This document shows, piece after piece, positions 1-7,590 of a stretch of 12,716 bases of DNA. The stretch is taken from assembly GCA_002372015.1 (NCBI GenBank), contig DFIA01000037.1:1-12716 (forward strand), read 5' to 3'. How positions within the stretch are numbered: position 1 is the stretch's first letter; every line of letters begins with the position of its first letter. The translations under genes and the position numbers were made by a program. The notes under the pieces were generated by a model. The model was not told where the DNA came from. It worked only from the letters and a program-made list of their open reading frames with translations, and searched no databases. Source of the stretch: Bacteroidales bacterium UBA3709. GTDB lineage: Bacteria; Bacteroidota; Bacteroidia; Bacteroidales; UBA932.

Positions 1-1
1 A

Positions 2-526
2 AAAGTAATACTTATAACAGGCGGGCAACGGTCCGGTAAAAGCACGTATGCAGAAAACTTAGCCCTAAGTATCAGTAATAATCCCGTTTATATTGCAACC
101 GCTCATATTTGGGACGAGGATTTTAGCCAACGAGTAGAAAAACATCAGCAGAAAAGAGGCTCCGAATGGACAAACATAGAAGAAGAATATAATCTTAATA
201 CTGTAAAGATAGAAGGTAGGTGTGCCGTGATAGATTGCGTAACTCTATGGCTCACCAATCTCATACAGCCACATCTATCCAATAAAGATGGAATTTTAGA
301 TATGCAATCGCTCAAGGAAAGGGCAAAACAACAAATAGACGAGTTTACGGCCCAAGATGCCACCTTTATTTTTGTAACCAACGAAATCGGTTGCGGCGGC
401 ACAAGTTCAAATGCCACACAAAGAAAGTTTACAGATCTTCAGGGATGGATGAACCAATACATTGCCAAAAAGGCAGATGAGGTTATAATGTTAGTATCAG
501 GCATACCTATACAAATCAAGGGTTAA
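2..526 (+). CDS. cobU: CobU, adenosylcobinamide kinase / adenosylcobinamide-phosphate guanylyltransferase (5' partial)
   Basis: This cytoplasmic bifunctional enzyme phosphorylates adenosylcobinamide and then transfers GMP from GTP to give adenosylcobinamide-GDP, the substrate of CobS. The frame is open from base 2, with 174 codons visible before TAA; probably only the start codon and one or two residues lie outside. Visible-residue positions: a P-loop GGQRSGKS at 7-14, then YIATA at 30-34, then RVEKH at 44-48. That His matches the family position that is guanylylated (His46 in the Salmonella enzyme). Further on come DCVTLWLTN, FVTNEIGCG and a C-terminal ADEVIMLVSGIP, all in family order, and the length fits CobU. 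An internal ATG at 227 lies after the P-loop and cannot be the true start. It is the first gene of a cobU-cobT-cobS-cobC run, with 91 bases before cobT. Its promoter is outside the window. Identity is very secure. Confidence 0.96.
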   Translation, partial: KVILITGGQRSGKSTYAENLALSISNNPVYIATAHIWDEDFSQRVEKHQQKRGSEWTNIEEEYNLNTVKIEGRCAVIDCVTLWLTNLIQPHLSNKDGILDMQSLKERAKQQIDEFTAQDATFIFVTNEIGCGGTSSNATQRKFTDLQGWMNQYIAKKADEVIMLVSGIPIQIKG

Positions 527-570
527 AAACAAAAACCACCCTATACTATAAATTAACACTTAGGCATCAT

Positions 571-578
571 TATATTTG
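571..578 (+). promoter_or_regulatory. Candidate Bacteroidota -7 box upstream of cobT
   Basis: The sequence TATATTTG fits the Bacteroidota -7 consensus TAnnTTTG and is followed by CA, giving the same ten bases (TATATTTGCA) seen at two other promoters in this window. It lies 40 bases before the cobT start. No clear TTG/TTTG -33 element is visible about 19 bases upstream, so it may be weak or need an activator. It sits inside an inverted repeat, ACCACC at 536-541 and GGTGGT at 583-588. If active, cobT and the genes after it can be transcribed independently of cobU. Confidence 0.45.
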
Positions 579-617
579 CAATGGTGGTACAGATAATATA
601 GTAGTTTAAACGGCTTA

Positions 618-1736
618 ATGATAATAGAATTCGATATACAGCAATCCGATAAAAAGATTCTGCCAAAGGCTTTAGATAAAATAGATAATCTTAACAAACC
701 TAAGGGATCGTTAGGCAAGCTGGAGGAAGTGGCTTTGCAACTATGCCTGATACAACAAACACTTGCGCCTACCCTAAAACATCCATGCCACATACTTTTC
801 GGAGGCGACCACGGAATAGAAAAAGAAGGAGTCAGCATTTCTCCGAGAGAAGTTACATGGCAGCAAATGATAAACTTTGCAAAAGGTGGCGGAGGGGTAA
901 ATATGTTCTGCCGTCAACACGGTTTCACGCTAAAGATAGTTGACGTTGGTGTAGATTACAATCTATCTTCCTACTCTGGTATAAGGAACTGCAAGATAGC
1001 CAACGGCACAGAAAACTTCCTCTACAAGCCTGCAATGTCTCAAGTGCAGTACATAGAAGCCATAGAAACCGGTTCTTCTCTAATAGATGAGTGTGTAGAA
1101 GAAGGTTGCAATATCGTCTGCTTGGGAGAAATGGGAATAGCCAACACATCGGCCAGCAGTATTTGGATGAGTCTCTTAGGAAATATTCCCCTCTGCGAAT
1201 GTATAGGCGCCGGAGCCGGACTTGCATCAAGTGGAGTTGAACACAAGAAAAAGATTCTGGAGAAGGCTCTACATACTTTTAGAGAATCTTTGCAAAAAGA
1301 AGGTTTTGCAGAACACTCTGCCTTAGAAGTTCAAGATAAAAATACGTATAGAACCGCATACCCGCCTGAGTATATTGAATATATAATAAGATACTTTGGA
1401 GGCTTTGAGATGGTTGCCGCTATTGGAGCTATGCTAAGAGCGGCCGAAAGAAAAATTACAGTAATGGTAGATGGCTTTATAATGAGTGCCTGCGCTCTGG
1501 CTGCTATAAGACTATCCCCTAACTGTCAAGACTATATGATATTCTGCCATTGTTCAAACGAGAGCGGCCACAAAAAGATGCTGGAAATAATGCAAGCATC
1601 TCCCCTGCTCAATCTCGGCCTCAGGCTCGGAGAGGGCACAGGAGCATTATGTGCCTACCCTATCATAGAATCTGCCGTTAGAATGATAAACGAAATGAAT
1701 AATTTTGCAGAAGCCAAGATCACAAAGTATTTCTAA
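618..1736 (+). CDS. cobT: CobT, nicotinate-nucleotide:dimethylbenzimidazole phosphoribosyltransferase
   Basis: This cytoplasmic enzyme transfers phosphoribose from nicotinate mononucleotide to the lower base (typically 5,6-dimethylbenzimidazole), making alpha-ribazole 5'-phosphate for CobS. The 372 residues show the family signatures in order: LNKPKGSLGKLE at 25-36, GDHGIEKEGVS at 63-73, LGEMGIANTSAS at 169-180, GGFEM at 261-265, and GLRLGEGTGA at 334-343 with the catalytic Glu at 339. The stretch around 228-250 looks longer than usual for the family. AKGGGGVNMF at 88-97 has glycines where alanines are common. The lower-base preference cannot be read from sequence. The ATG at 618 is chosen because the N-terminal family motifs follow directly; there is no strong Shine-Dalgarno site, as is usual in this phylum. 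cobS follows after 17 bases. Confidence 0.96.
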   Translation: MIIEFDIQQSDKKILPKALDKIDNLNKPKGSLGKLEEVALQLCLIQQTLAPTLKHPCHILFGGDHGIEKEGVSISPREVTWQQMINFAKGGGGVNMFCRQHGFTLKIVDVGVDYNLSSYSGIRNCKIANGTENFLYKPAMSQVQYIEAIETGSSLIDECVEEGCNIVCLGEMGIANTSASSIWMSLLGNIPLCECIGAGAGLASSGVEHKKKILEKALHTFRESLQKEGFAEHSALEVQDKNTYRTAYPPEYIEYIIRYFGGFEMVAAIGAMLRAAERKITVMVDGFIMSACALAAIRLSPNCQDYMIFCHCSNESGHKKMLEIMQASPLLNLGLRLGEGTGALCAYPIIESAVRMINEMNNFAEAKITKYF

Positions 1737-1753
1737 GCAGCAGCAGAATATAA

Positions 1754-2557
1754 ATGAGTACAGAAAACAACAGAAGCGGATTAGGTGGAAAAATATGTGC
1801 CGCATTTATCTTTCTAACGCGGCTCCCTTTGTGGAGGCTCCATCAACCACCAAAAGATGCCTATACTCACATAGTGGAATTCTGGCCTATTACAGGCTGG
1901 CTTACAGCAGGAATATCTGCTGCTATGCTCTATTTTATAACGCCTTACAATGTTATTGTTGCTGTTTTGGCGGCAATAGCTGCAAGATTACTGTTAACTG
2001 GCGCACTCCACGAAGACGGATTAGCAGACTTCTTTGACGGATTTGGCGGAGGAAACTCTAAAGAGCGCATATTAGCCATTATGAAAGACTCTCACATAGG
2101 CACTTACGGGGTATTAGGCATAATCTTCTACATACTAACTCTGGGTACTTCACTGTTTTCGCTGGCATCATTTAGTCCAAAAATTACAGCCCTAATCATT
2201 CTTATGGCAGATCCGTTTGCCAAGCTCTTGGCCTCTCAAACCATTATGCTAATGCCATACGCAAGAAAGGAAGAAGATTCCAAGGCCCATAACATATACT
2301 GCAAATTTAGCCTTGGTTCTTATCTATTTCTGCTATTGCAAGGATTACTGCCAATAGGATTATTCATCTGGCTTGCAAAACCGACTACGCTACAAATTCT
2401 GCTTCTTATTGCCGTACCTGCTATACTATGCGCTTTGCTCAACACATACATTTACAAAAAGATAAAAGGATACACCGGAGATTGTAACGGTGCCATATTC
2501 TTGCTGTGTGAACTATCTGCTTATCTAACCGCTGTGTTTGCTATAATACAACAATAA
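1754..2557 (+). CDS. cobS: CobS, adenosylcobinamide-GDP ribazoletransferase (cobalamin synthase)
   Basis: This inner-membrane enzyme joins adenosylcobinamide-GDP (from CobU) to alpha-ribazole or its 5'-phosphate (from CobT), the last assembly step of the nucleotide loop. The 267-residue length is normal for the family. The acidic active-site signature is ALHEDGLADFFDGFGGG at 84-100, with His86, Glu87, Asp88, Asp92 and Asp95, followed by ERILAIMKDSHIGTYG at 104-119 as in other CobS proteins. Hydrophobic stretches near 46-82, 118-139, 143-160, 188-210, 215-233 and the C-terminus indicate a polytopic membrane protein. It starts 17 bases after cobT, so the two are very likely cotranscribed. After its stop comes the tandem-repeat gap before the phosphatase gene. 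Confidence 0.95.
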   Translation: MSTENNRSGLGGKICAAFIFLTRLPLWRLHQPPKDAYTHIVEFWPITGWLTAGISAAMLYFITPYNVIVAVLAAIAARLLLTGALHEDGLADFFDGFGGGNSKERILAIMKDSHIGTYGVLGIIFYILTLGTSLFSLASFSPKITALIILMADPFAKLLASQTIMLMPYARKEEDSKAHNIYCKFSLGSYLFLLLQGLLPIGLFIWLAKPTTLQILLLIAVPAILCALLNTYIYKKIKGYTGDCNGAIFLLCELSAYLTAVFAIIQQ

Positions 2558-2898
2558 CAATAGCAATAGTAAGAATAGTAATGGGATATGGCTATATGAG
2601 TTAAGCATAATGCACTACACAAACAGTATTACTAATAACACAGCAATTGGCTATAACAATAAGAATAACAATAGGATAGAGCAATATGAGTACACATGAT
2701 GCACTACACAAACAGTATTACTAATAACACAGCTATTGACTATAACAATAAGAACGAGAACAAGAATAACAATAGGATAGAGCAATATAAGTACACACAA
2801 TGCACTACACAAACAGCATTACTAAGTAACACAGCAATTGGCTATAACAATAAGAATAACAATAGGATAGAGCTATATAAGTACACATGATGCACTAT
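2558..2898. repeat. A-rich tandem repeat array (three full ~90-base units plus degenerate ends)
   Basis: Three full units begin with TGCACTACACAAACAG at 2611, 2700 and 2801. Unit 1 is 89 bases (2611-2699). Unit 2 is 101 bases (2700-2800) because of a 12-base insertion near 2754-2765. Unit 3 is 90 bases (2801-2890) with one extra base near 2826. A fourth unit begins at 2891 (TGCACTA) and decays at once. The stretch 2558-2610 resembles a degraded 3' half of a unit, with AATAACAATAG, GGATATGG and CTATATGAG. Units are nearly identical apart from these indels and a few substitutions, which points to recent duplication or homogenisation. The + strand is strongly A-rich, with CAATAAGAATAACAATAGG in each core. 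No strong hairpin, spacer pattern or known mobile-element end is visible. It fills the cobS-cobC gap; function unknown. Confidence 0.9.
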
Positions 2899-2939
2899 AA
2901 TAAAAACTGTTACCAGAAACAAAGAAAGCTAAGAAGTTA

Positions 2940-3470
2940 ATGGATTTAATATTGATAAGACATACAGCCCCCGATGTACAGAAAGGCACCTGCTATGGCT
3001 GGAGCGATGTGGATGTAGCCCCAACATTTATAACCGAGGCAGAGTGTACCCTGCAAAAGCTAAGAGAATATTTCCCGATAGATAAGGCTTTTACCTCTCC
3101 TTTGCAAAGAGCCGCAAAGCTTGCTGCTTTTTGTGGTTTTCCTAATGCCGAGAAAGAAGAAAGGCTTAAAGAAATGAATATGGGAGAGTGGGAAATGCAA
3201 CTCTACGACAATATTACAGATCCGGCACTACAACGATGGTACAAAGACTATATGAACCTGCCGGCCACAGGAGGAGAAAGCTTTCCTATGCTCTACTCCA
3301 GAGTTGTGACTTTTTTAAACGAACTCAAAAGCAAACCATACAGTAAGGTTGCTATATTTGCCCATGCTGGCCCGATAGTGGCAGCCGCCATCTACTCGGG
3401 CTTATGCACAAAAGAGAATGCCTTTGGCATAGCACCGGTATTTGGCGGCATTTTAAAGATAACTATATAA
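2940..3470 (+). CDS. cobC: Alpha-ribazole phosphatase CobC (histidine phosphatase family)
   Basis: This is a histidine phosphatase superfamily member, expected to dephosphorylate alpha-ribazole 5'-phosphate or adenosylcobalamin 5'-phosphate in the cytoplasm at the end of the cob pathway. The 176 residues carry LIRHT at 5-9 with the phosphohistidine nucleophile His8, CYGWSDVDV at 18-26, TSPLQRA at 52-58 with Arg57, ERLKEMNMGEWE at 74-85 with the acid Glu78, and IFAHAGPI at 139-146 with the second catalytic His142. The RHT variant and the CYG.(S/T)DV segment fit CobC-type proteins of this phylum better than phosphoglycerate mutases. The family is broad, and the specific call rests on position beside cobUTS. 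No promoter box is seen in the repeat array just upstream, so readthrough from cobTS is likely. The gene converges on the PepSY gene with 17 bases between stops. Confidence 0.87.
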   Translation: MDLILIRHTAPDVQKGTCYGWSDVDVAPTFITEAECTLQKLREYFPIDKAFTSPLQRAAKLAAFCGFPNAEKEERLKEMNMGEWEMQLYDNITDPALQRWYKDYMNLPATGGESFPMLYSRVVTFLNELKSKPYSKVAIFAHAGPIVAAAIYSGLCTKENAFGIAPVFGGILKITI

Positions 3471-3487
3471 ATATCAGAATACTAACT

Positions 3488-4972
3488 TTATCTTTTAGGT
3501 TTCTTCTTTCTAAAGCAGCGTGCCACGTATCTGACACCCAACACCACTCCTGTGAACGATGCAGCAGACCCTCCCAGCAAAAGCACCCACATAACTACTG
3601 TCCACAACCCCCTGCGTCCAACAAACACCTTATATCTCAGGCTATGAAATCCTTGATATAGCTGGAATTGCCATCTGGAATGAGTATTAAATATTCTAAC
3701 TGTACCGCTATGCAGATCTACATAGTAGCTATTCTTATCGGCATTGCCCACATCTACCTTCCAAACAGGTAGCGGCATTCTCCCTTTAAGATCTATATAG
3801 TAACTGTCGTATTCCGTTAGCAGAGATATGGCTACAGGCTCTCCAGCATGAACAGATGCTACCGCACTTCTCACCTCAGAGCTGTCTATAGCCAATTCTG
3901 TACAATCTGAATTTAGTGCATCTATACACGCTGTTTTTCCATCTGCCAACTGAATTTTATAAAAAGGATGACCGGCAAAACTTTTCCACTCTATTCGGCT
4001 TATTTGTCCGTGATGGTGTGCAAGTAAAGAATCTACAGACAAAATATATTTATCGGAAGGCAATTTGCCTGTATCAAAGGCACTTCTGAAATTATATTTG
4101 CTATGTTCTTTACCGAGCCACTGCGGTATCTGCGTTAATGAATACATTCCGCTCACTATCCAAGTAAGCAGAAATATTCCGAATACAGAGCCTAATATAT
4201 GATGCCATCTGTACCACTTCTTTTTATACGGACTGGTAAAGCCACGCCCTTGTTTTACAGAATGTCTGAAAGAACGCACCCCCATCCAGCATCCGGAAAC
4301 AAGCATTATGATTCCAAATATAGATAGCCAGATAATCAGAGATTTCCATGTTTCTACATCTTGCCTTATCCACGTAAGATAAACCCAGTGAGGAATAGCC
4401 CCAAGCCAAGCCCATATACGCTCGCTTTGGGTACTACATTGTAAAACTTCTGAAGTCTTTGAAGATATATAAAGCTGAGTGCGATCTTTGTCTGAGAAGT
4501 AGAATTTGTAGATTGGAAAATCTTCTTTCAGCCTTCCAAAAGGAATCCACTGCTCCAAGCTATAAAGAGAGTCTATCTTTTCAACAGGAGCCTCACACCA
4601 TAATTTTGCCACACTCAGAATACGCTGGCTATCATCTACTACCATAAATTCAGAAGAATCTGCAAGCAAGGTTACAGTGGAACGCCTGCCAATTCCAAGT
4701 TCATAGTAACTCTGGTTAAGGTATCTGTATAATGCCGCCGACTTTATAGAATCTATTGCTATGCCGCTTCTTACAGCTATACTATCTAAAGATGGCAAGT
4801 TACATTGTATCGGTTGCATCTTAGATAGCTTTTCTTCCTGACTCGCAGAGGGAAATCTGTGATAAATCATCACGATACCCGTAAGAAACCACATCAGGAA
4901 CAGGATACTGAGCAAAGTGCCCAATATCCTGTGCAGAGTCCTGAATAGTTTGTCCAAAAATTTAGAAAGCAT
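3488..4972 (-). CDS. PepSY-associated TM helix protein, putative periplasm-facing reductase partner of the receptor
   Basis: This 494-residue inner-membrane protein has the PepSY-TM layout. Helix 1 (about 13-37) begins with LHRILG. A periplasmic domain follows (about 40-190), then helix 2 (209-232) and helix 3 (255-279, beginning WHHILG). A second large periplasmic domain spans about 280-450, helix 4 covers 455-482, and the tail is basic (KKKPKR). Histidines at helix ends (14, 38, 195, 257, 258, 443) are candidate haem ligands. Relatives next to siderophore receptors, such as FoxB of Pseudomonas, are reported to be haem-containing inner-membrane reductases. By analogy this one could reduce or release a metal complex brought in by the receptor; that is inference. 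Its ATG overlaps the receptor stop by 11 bases, so the two are probably translationally coupled and share the upstream cobalamin riboswitch. An alternative role is a structural or chaperone partner without redox activity. Confidence 0.85.
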   Translation of the reverse strand: MLSKFLDKLFRTLHRILGTLLSILFLMWFLTGIVMIYHRFPSASQEEKLSKMQPIQCNLPSLDSIAVRSGIAIDSIKSAALYRYLNQSYYELGIGRRSTVTLLADSSEFMVVDDSQRILSVAKLWCEAPVEKIDSLYSLEQWIPFGRLKEDFPIYKFYFSDKDRTQLYISSKTSEVLQCSTQSERIWAWLGAIPHWVYLTWIRQDVETWKSLIIWLSIFGIIMLVSGCWMGVRSFRHSVKQGRGFTSPYKKKWYRWHHILGSVFGIFLLTWIVSGMYSLTQIPQWLGKEHSKYNFRSAFDTGKLPSDKYILSVDSLLAHHHGQISRIEWKSFAGHPFYKIQLADGKTACIDALNSDCTELAIDSSEVRSAVASVHAGEPVAISLLTEYDSYYIDLKGRMPLPVWKVDVGNADKNSYYVDLHSGTVRIFNTHSRWQFQLYQGFHSLRYKVFVGRRGLWTVVMWVLLLGGSAASFTGVVLGVRYVARCFRKKKPKR

Positions 4973-7316
4973 ATTGGACAGATGCTGTAAAGTTCCTTGG
5001 TTGGCTTGGAACCATCTGATTTCCTAACGATTGGTTAAAGTACTTTTCGTTAAACAGATTCTTTATATTGAGTCCAAGTCTAACCCCATTTTTAAGGCTA
5101 TAGCTAAAACCTACGTTTGTCAGCCAAAATGCATCAAACCACGATGTATTATTGGCATTTCTATAAACCTTATCCTGAAAATCAACATCGAAGTTTACTC
5201 CAAATCCTCTCAGAATGCCAGAAGAAACTACATAATCTCCCATTACAAAGAATGTGTTCTTTGGTATTCTGGCATACTGCTTGCCCTTTGTAGCATCTGT
5301 TGACATCCATTTATTCTTGGCCATTTCCTTAACCTGTGCATTGGTGTAGGCATAGCCGGTTGTGAGCAACAATCCTTCTATCGGCCTGTAGGAAATTTCT
5401 ATATCGAATCCCTTAGAATTCATTTTGCCCACCTGCCCTACTACGTTCTTATCCAAGGTTTCGCCATCTATTACATCGCCTTTGTTGGCTATGGTTCTGG
5501 TCATGTTGTACTTGTTTATGTAAAACAAGCTGAAATCAACCCTGAGTTTGCGATCTATATCGTAACGAGCACCTATCTCAAACTGTTCTCCCTTCTCCGG
5601 CTTAAATACTTCTTCTCCATCTGTAGGTGTGAAAATTTTTCCTTTTCTATCTACATAGATGGTATTTTCGTTGTAGAAAGTTCTTATAGGCTTAAAGTAA
5701 GTTCCGATAGAAGCAAACAAAGACAAGTCGTCTGTAGGCAGATACACAGCACCGGTTCTGAAAGTAAATGCACCTGTCCTTAGTTTAGAGTAGGCATCTG
5801 AATCTACGTGTCCGTATTTTCTTCCTCTGTCTATAACATCTATTCCAGAAGCACGCTTAAAATTATACAAATCGTATCTGCCGGCAATTAAAACCTTCCA
5901 TTTAGCACTCAATTCCATCAAATCGTGGAAATAGAAACCAAGCATACGAGTAAACTGCGGAGTACACTTGCTGAACTGAGTATCCATCCACCCTATGCTA
6001 TGTGGATTGTGAGTTGTACCATGGCCGGTAAGTCCAGGGCCTACTACATCATCTCCCTTTGAACCAAACTGATAGCCTGAATAAGATACTCTGTCTAAAT
6101 AAATAAAGCTGTTACCTCCCATATAATTATGCACCACACTGCCGGTAGTAAACTTTCCACTCAATTCAATCTGATTGTTTACAGTTTTTGCTATATGAGA
6201 GAATCTAAGCGGATAGCTGTAATAGAGAGAATCTAAGCAAATATAGGTACGAGCTCCACCGGAAGACTCATAATAATGCTTGTAAATAGGGTCTTTACTG
6301 GTCAGATAAGAAAGTTCTTCTGTAGAAAAATAATCAATGTCATCGTAGCTGTACGATATGTTTTCCGTAAGTTTAAAGTTCTCGTTGAAAGTATGCACCC
6401 ATTTTGCCGATACATTTGAAGAACGGTTGTACATTTCATCCGATTCACTGTTGTACCTCCACTTTCTGTTTAAGCCGGGCAGCATATCGTTCTTTTTCAA
6501 GTACAGGTTCTCTGAGGCAGTTTCATAAATATCAGCTGGCATAAGTGCCGGAAGACCGATTTCTGTTGCATAAAAATCGTTACCGCCACCAAACCTGAGC
6601 TCTACCTGATCGTTTCTTCCTAACATTCCACCAAGAGCCAAATATCCTGATAATCTGCGAATACGGTTATCTCTCCATCCATCTTGATTCTGATAGTTGA
6701 AGCTTGCCTGATAATTTATAGGACCTGCGAGCTTGCCTCCGAAGCCCATACGGGTATTTACCGTGTACCAGCTACCGTACGAAATTCTTGCAAACAAATG
6801 CTTCTCGGCAGAAGGTGCTTTTCTCACAATGTTAAGCACACCGCCAACAGCAGAAGAACCATAAAGAACAGAAGCCGGACCCTTCAATAGTTCTATTTTT
6901 TCTATTGAAGACAAATCCATAAAAGGATAAGAATTGTCTATTGCACTTCTCTCGTCTCTAATACCATCCACCATAATGATAGAGTGGTCGAAACCCCTTA
7001 TAGACATCTGCTGAAAAGCACCATAAGAAGTTTGAATTCTAACGCCGGGTATAAACTTAACCGCTTCTTGAATGTCTGAAATATCTCTATCTACAATACG
7101 CGTACTCTCGATAGAAGATGTGGCCACAGGAACATATTTCAGTGGCACGTCCAGTTTCATAACCTGGGTTTTCTTTTTATTAAAATCTGTGATAAAAAGC
7201 TCTTTAAGAGCAAGTGTTGTGTCTTTGAAGTTGGTATATTCTGTTTTTTTGTCTTGTGCAAAAACAGAAGTTATGCCAATAACGGCACACACCAAAGAAA
7301 GAAAAATCTTCCTCAT
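4962..7316 (-). CDS. TonB-dependent outer-membrane receptor, siderophore-receptor type, under cobalamin riboswitch control
   Basis: The 784 residues form a complete TonB-dependent receptor. Residues 1-20 are a signal peptide (MRK, hydrophobic core, cleavage after SVFA). The plug domain is at about 55-168, with IQEAVKFIPGVRIQ at 82-95, MSIRGFD at 104-110, IIMVDGIRDER at 113-123, IEKIELLKGPASVLYG at 138-153 and GGVLNIV at 158-164. A long beta-barrel follows, ending in FTASVQYAF with the terminal Phe typical of outer-membrane proteins. There is no SusC-like carboxypeptidase-regulatory domain or STN domain at the N-terminus. The plug resembles FhuA/FecA-type siderophore receptors more than classical BtuB. 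The cobalamin riboswitch in its leader nevertheless predicts repression by B12, so the likely cargo is a corrinoid, with cobalt chelate, haem or siderophore as alternatives. It is first in an operon with the PepSY gene. Confidence 0.92.
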   Translation of the reverse strand: MRKIFLSLVCAVIGITSVFAQDKKTEYTNFKDTTLALKELFITDFNKKKTQVMKLDVPLKYVPVATSSIESTRIVDRDISDIQEAVKFIPGVRIQTSYGAFQQMSIRGFDHSIIMVDGIRDERSAIDNSYPFMDLSSIEKIELLKGPASVLYGSSAVGGVLNIVRKAPSAEKHLFARISYGSWYTVNTRMGFGGKLAGPINYQASFNYQNQDGWRDNRIRRLSGYLALGGMLGRNDQVELRFGGGNDFYATEIGLPALMPADIYETASENLYLKKNDMLPGLNRKWRYNSESDEMYNRSSNVSAKWVHTFNENFKLTENISYSYDDIDYFSTEELSYLTSKDPIYKHYYESSGGARTYICLDSLYYSYPLRFSHIAKTVNNQIELSGKFTTGSVVHNYMGGNSFIYLDRVSYSGYQFGSKGDDVVGPGLTGHGTTHNPHSIGWMDTQFSKCTPQFTRMLGFYFHDLMELSAKWKVLIAGRYDLYNFKRASGIDVIDRGRKYGHVDSDAYSKLRTGAFTFRTGAVYLPTDDLSLFASIGTYFKPIRTFYNENTIYVDRKGKIFTPTDGEEVFKPEKGEQFEIGARYDIDRKLRVDFSLFYINKYNMTRTIANKGDVIDGETLDKNVVGQVGKMNSKGFDIEISYRPIEGLLLTTGYAYTNAQVKEMAKNKWMSTDATKGKQYARIPKNTFFVMGDYVVSSGILRGFGVNFDVDFQDKVYRNANNTSWFDAFWLTNVGFSYSLKNGVRLGLNIKNLFNEKYFNQSLGNQMVPSQPRNFTASVQYAF

Positions 7317-7343
7317 AAAAAAATTGATAAAAATTAATTAATC

Positions 7344-7364
7344 AAGCTCCTTGCCCGGAAGCTT
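7344..7364 (-). promoter_or_regulatory. Possible expression-platform hairpin after the cobalamin aptamer
   Basis: On the minus strand, AAGCTTCC and GGAGCTT can pair around a GGGCAA loop with one bulged base. U-rich sequence (ATTAATTAATTTTTATC) follows before the receptor ATG, 60 bases after the aptamer's P1 stem. This could act as an intrinsic terminator, or as a translation-controlling fold that masks the initiation region. An overlapping palindrome, CGGAAGCTTCCG, offers a competing fold. The mechanism cannot be decided from sequence. Confidence 0.4.
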
Positions 7365-7376
7365 CCGTTAACTATT

Positions 7377-7549
7377 AAATTCTGGCAGGTTTCCTGACTT
7401 TATCCATAGGGCCTTCCCGTAATAATAACAGTGGCTATAGTCCTATAATCCTTACAGATCGGATATTACAGTAGCGGGCACTGTTCAGGTTTCACACCTG
7501 ATTCCCTTTTAAAGCTTCAGACCGAAAGGTCTTCTTCTCACCAAAATTC
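7377..7549 (-). promoter_or_regulatory. Cobalamin (B12) riboswitch
   Basis: Read on the minus strand, this leader carries the class-defining elements in order. The closing stem P1 pairs 7541-7549 (GAATTTTGG) with 7377-7385 (CCAGAATTT). Next come GGTGAGAAGAAGACC, a hairpin ACCTTTCGGT, AAAAGGGAAT, CAGGTGTGAAACCTG, ACAGTGCCCGCTACTGTAA, GCCACTGTTATT and ACGGGAAGGC. The conserved B12 box AGTCAGGAAACCTGCC is at 7384-7399. The aptamer is about 173 nt and lies 60 bases upstream of the TonB receptor start. Binding of adenosylcobalamin or another cobalamin should lower expression of the receptor and PepSY genes. The OFF direction is family knowledge and was not shown here. Confidence 0.96.
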
Positions 7550-7553
7550 GGTG

Positions 7554-7586
7554 CAAATATACAAAAATATGTAAAAACGCAACAAC
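7554..7586 (-). promoter_or_regulatory. Promoter of the riboswitch-receptor operon
   Basis: On the minus strand TATATTTG at 7561-7554 is a perfect TAnnTTTG -7 box. TTG trinucleotides at 7585-7583 and 7582-7580 sit 21 and 18 bases upstream, about right for a -33 element. A transcript starting a few bases past 7554 would begin at the 5' edge of the riboswitch P1 stem, which supports this placement. Confidence 0.68.
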
Positions 7587-7590
7587 TTGC

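Noticed and set aside
227..526. ATG at 227 as the start of a separate small gene
   Set aside because: It is the C-terminal part of the CobU frame, which is open from base 2 and includes the P-loop.
925..1230. Antisense reading frames over cobT, and similar ones over cobS, the receptor and the DHHW genes
   Set aside because: They lie opposite or out of frame with well-supported genes, show no family motifs and have no independent initiation signals.
2611..2890. Repeat array as a CRISPR array
   Set aside because: Units of about 90 bases repeat over their whole length with no unique spacers, and there are no cas genes nearby.
2696..2890. A 64-codon Asn-rich reading frame as a real gene
   Set aside because: It lies wholly in the tandem repeats and depends on a lost stop and a compensating one-base insertion. 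It resembles no protein I recognise, so it is kept only as a low-interest finding.
3471..3487. Bidirectional terminator between cobC and the PepSY gene
   Set aside because: The 17-base gap is AT-rich with no stem; any terminator would have to lie within the coding ends.
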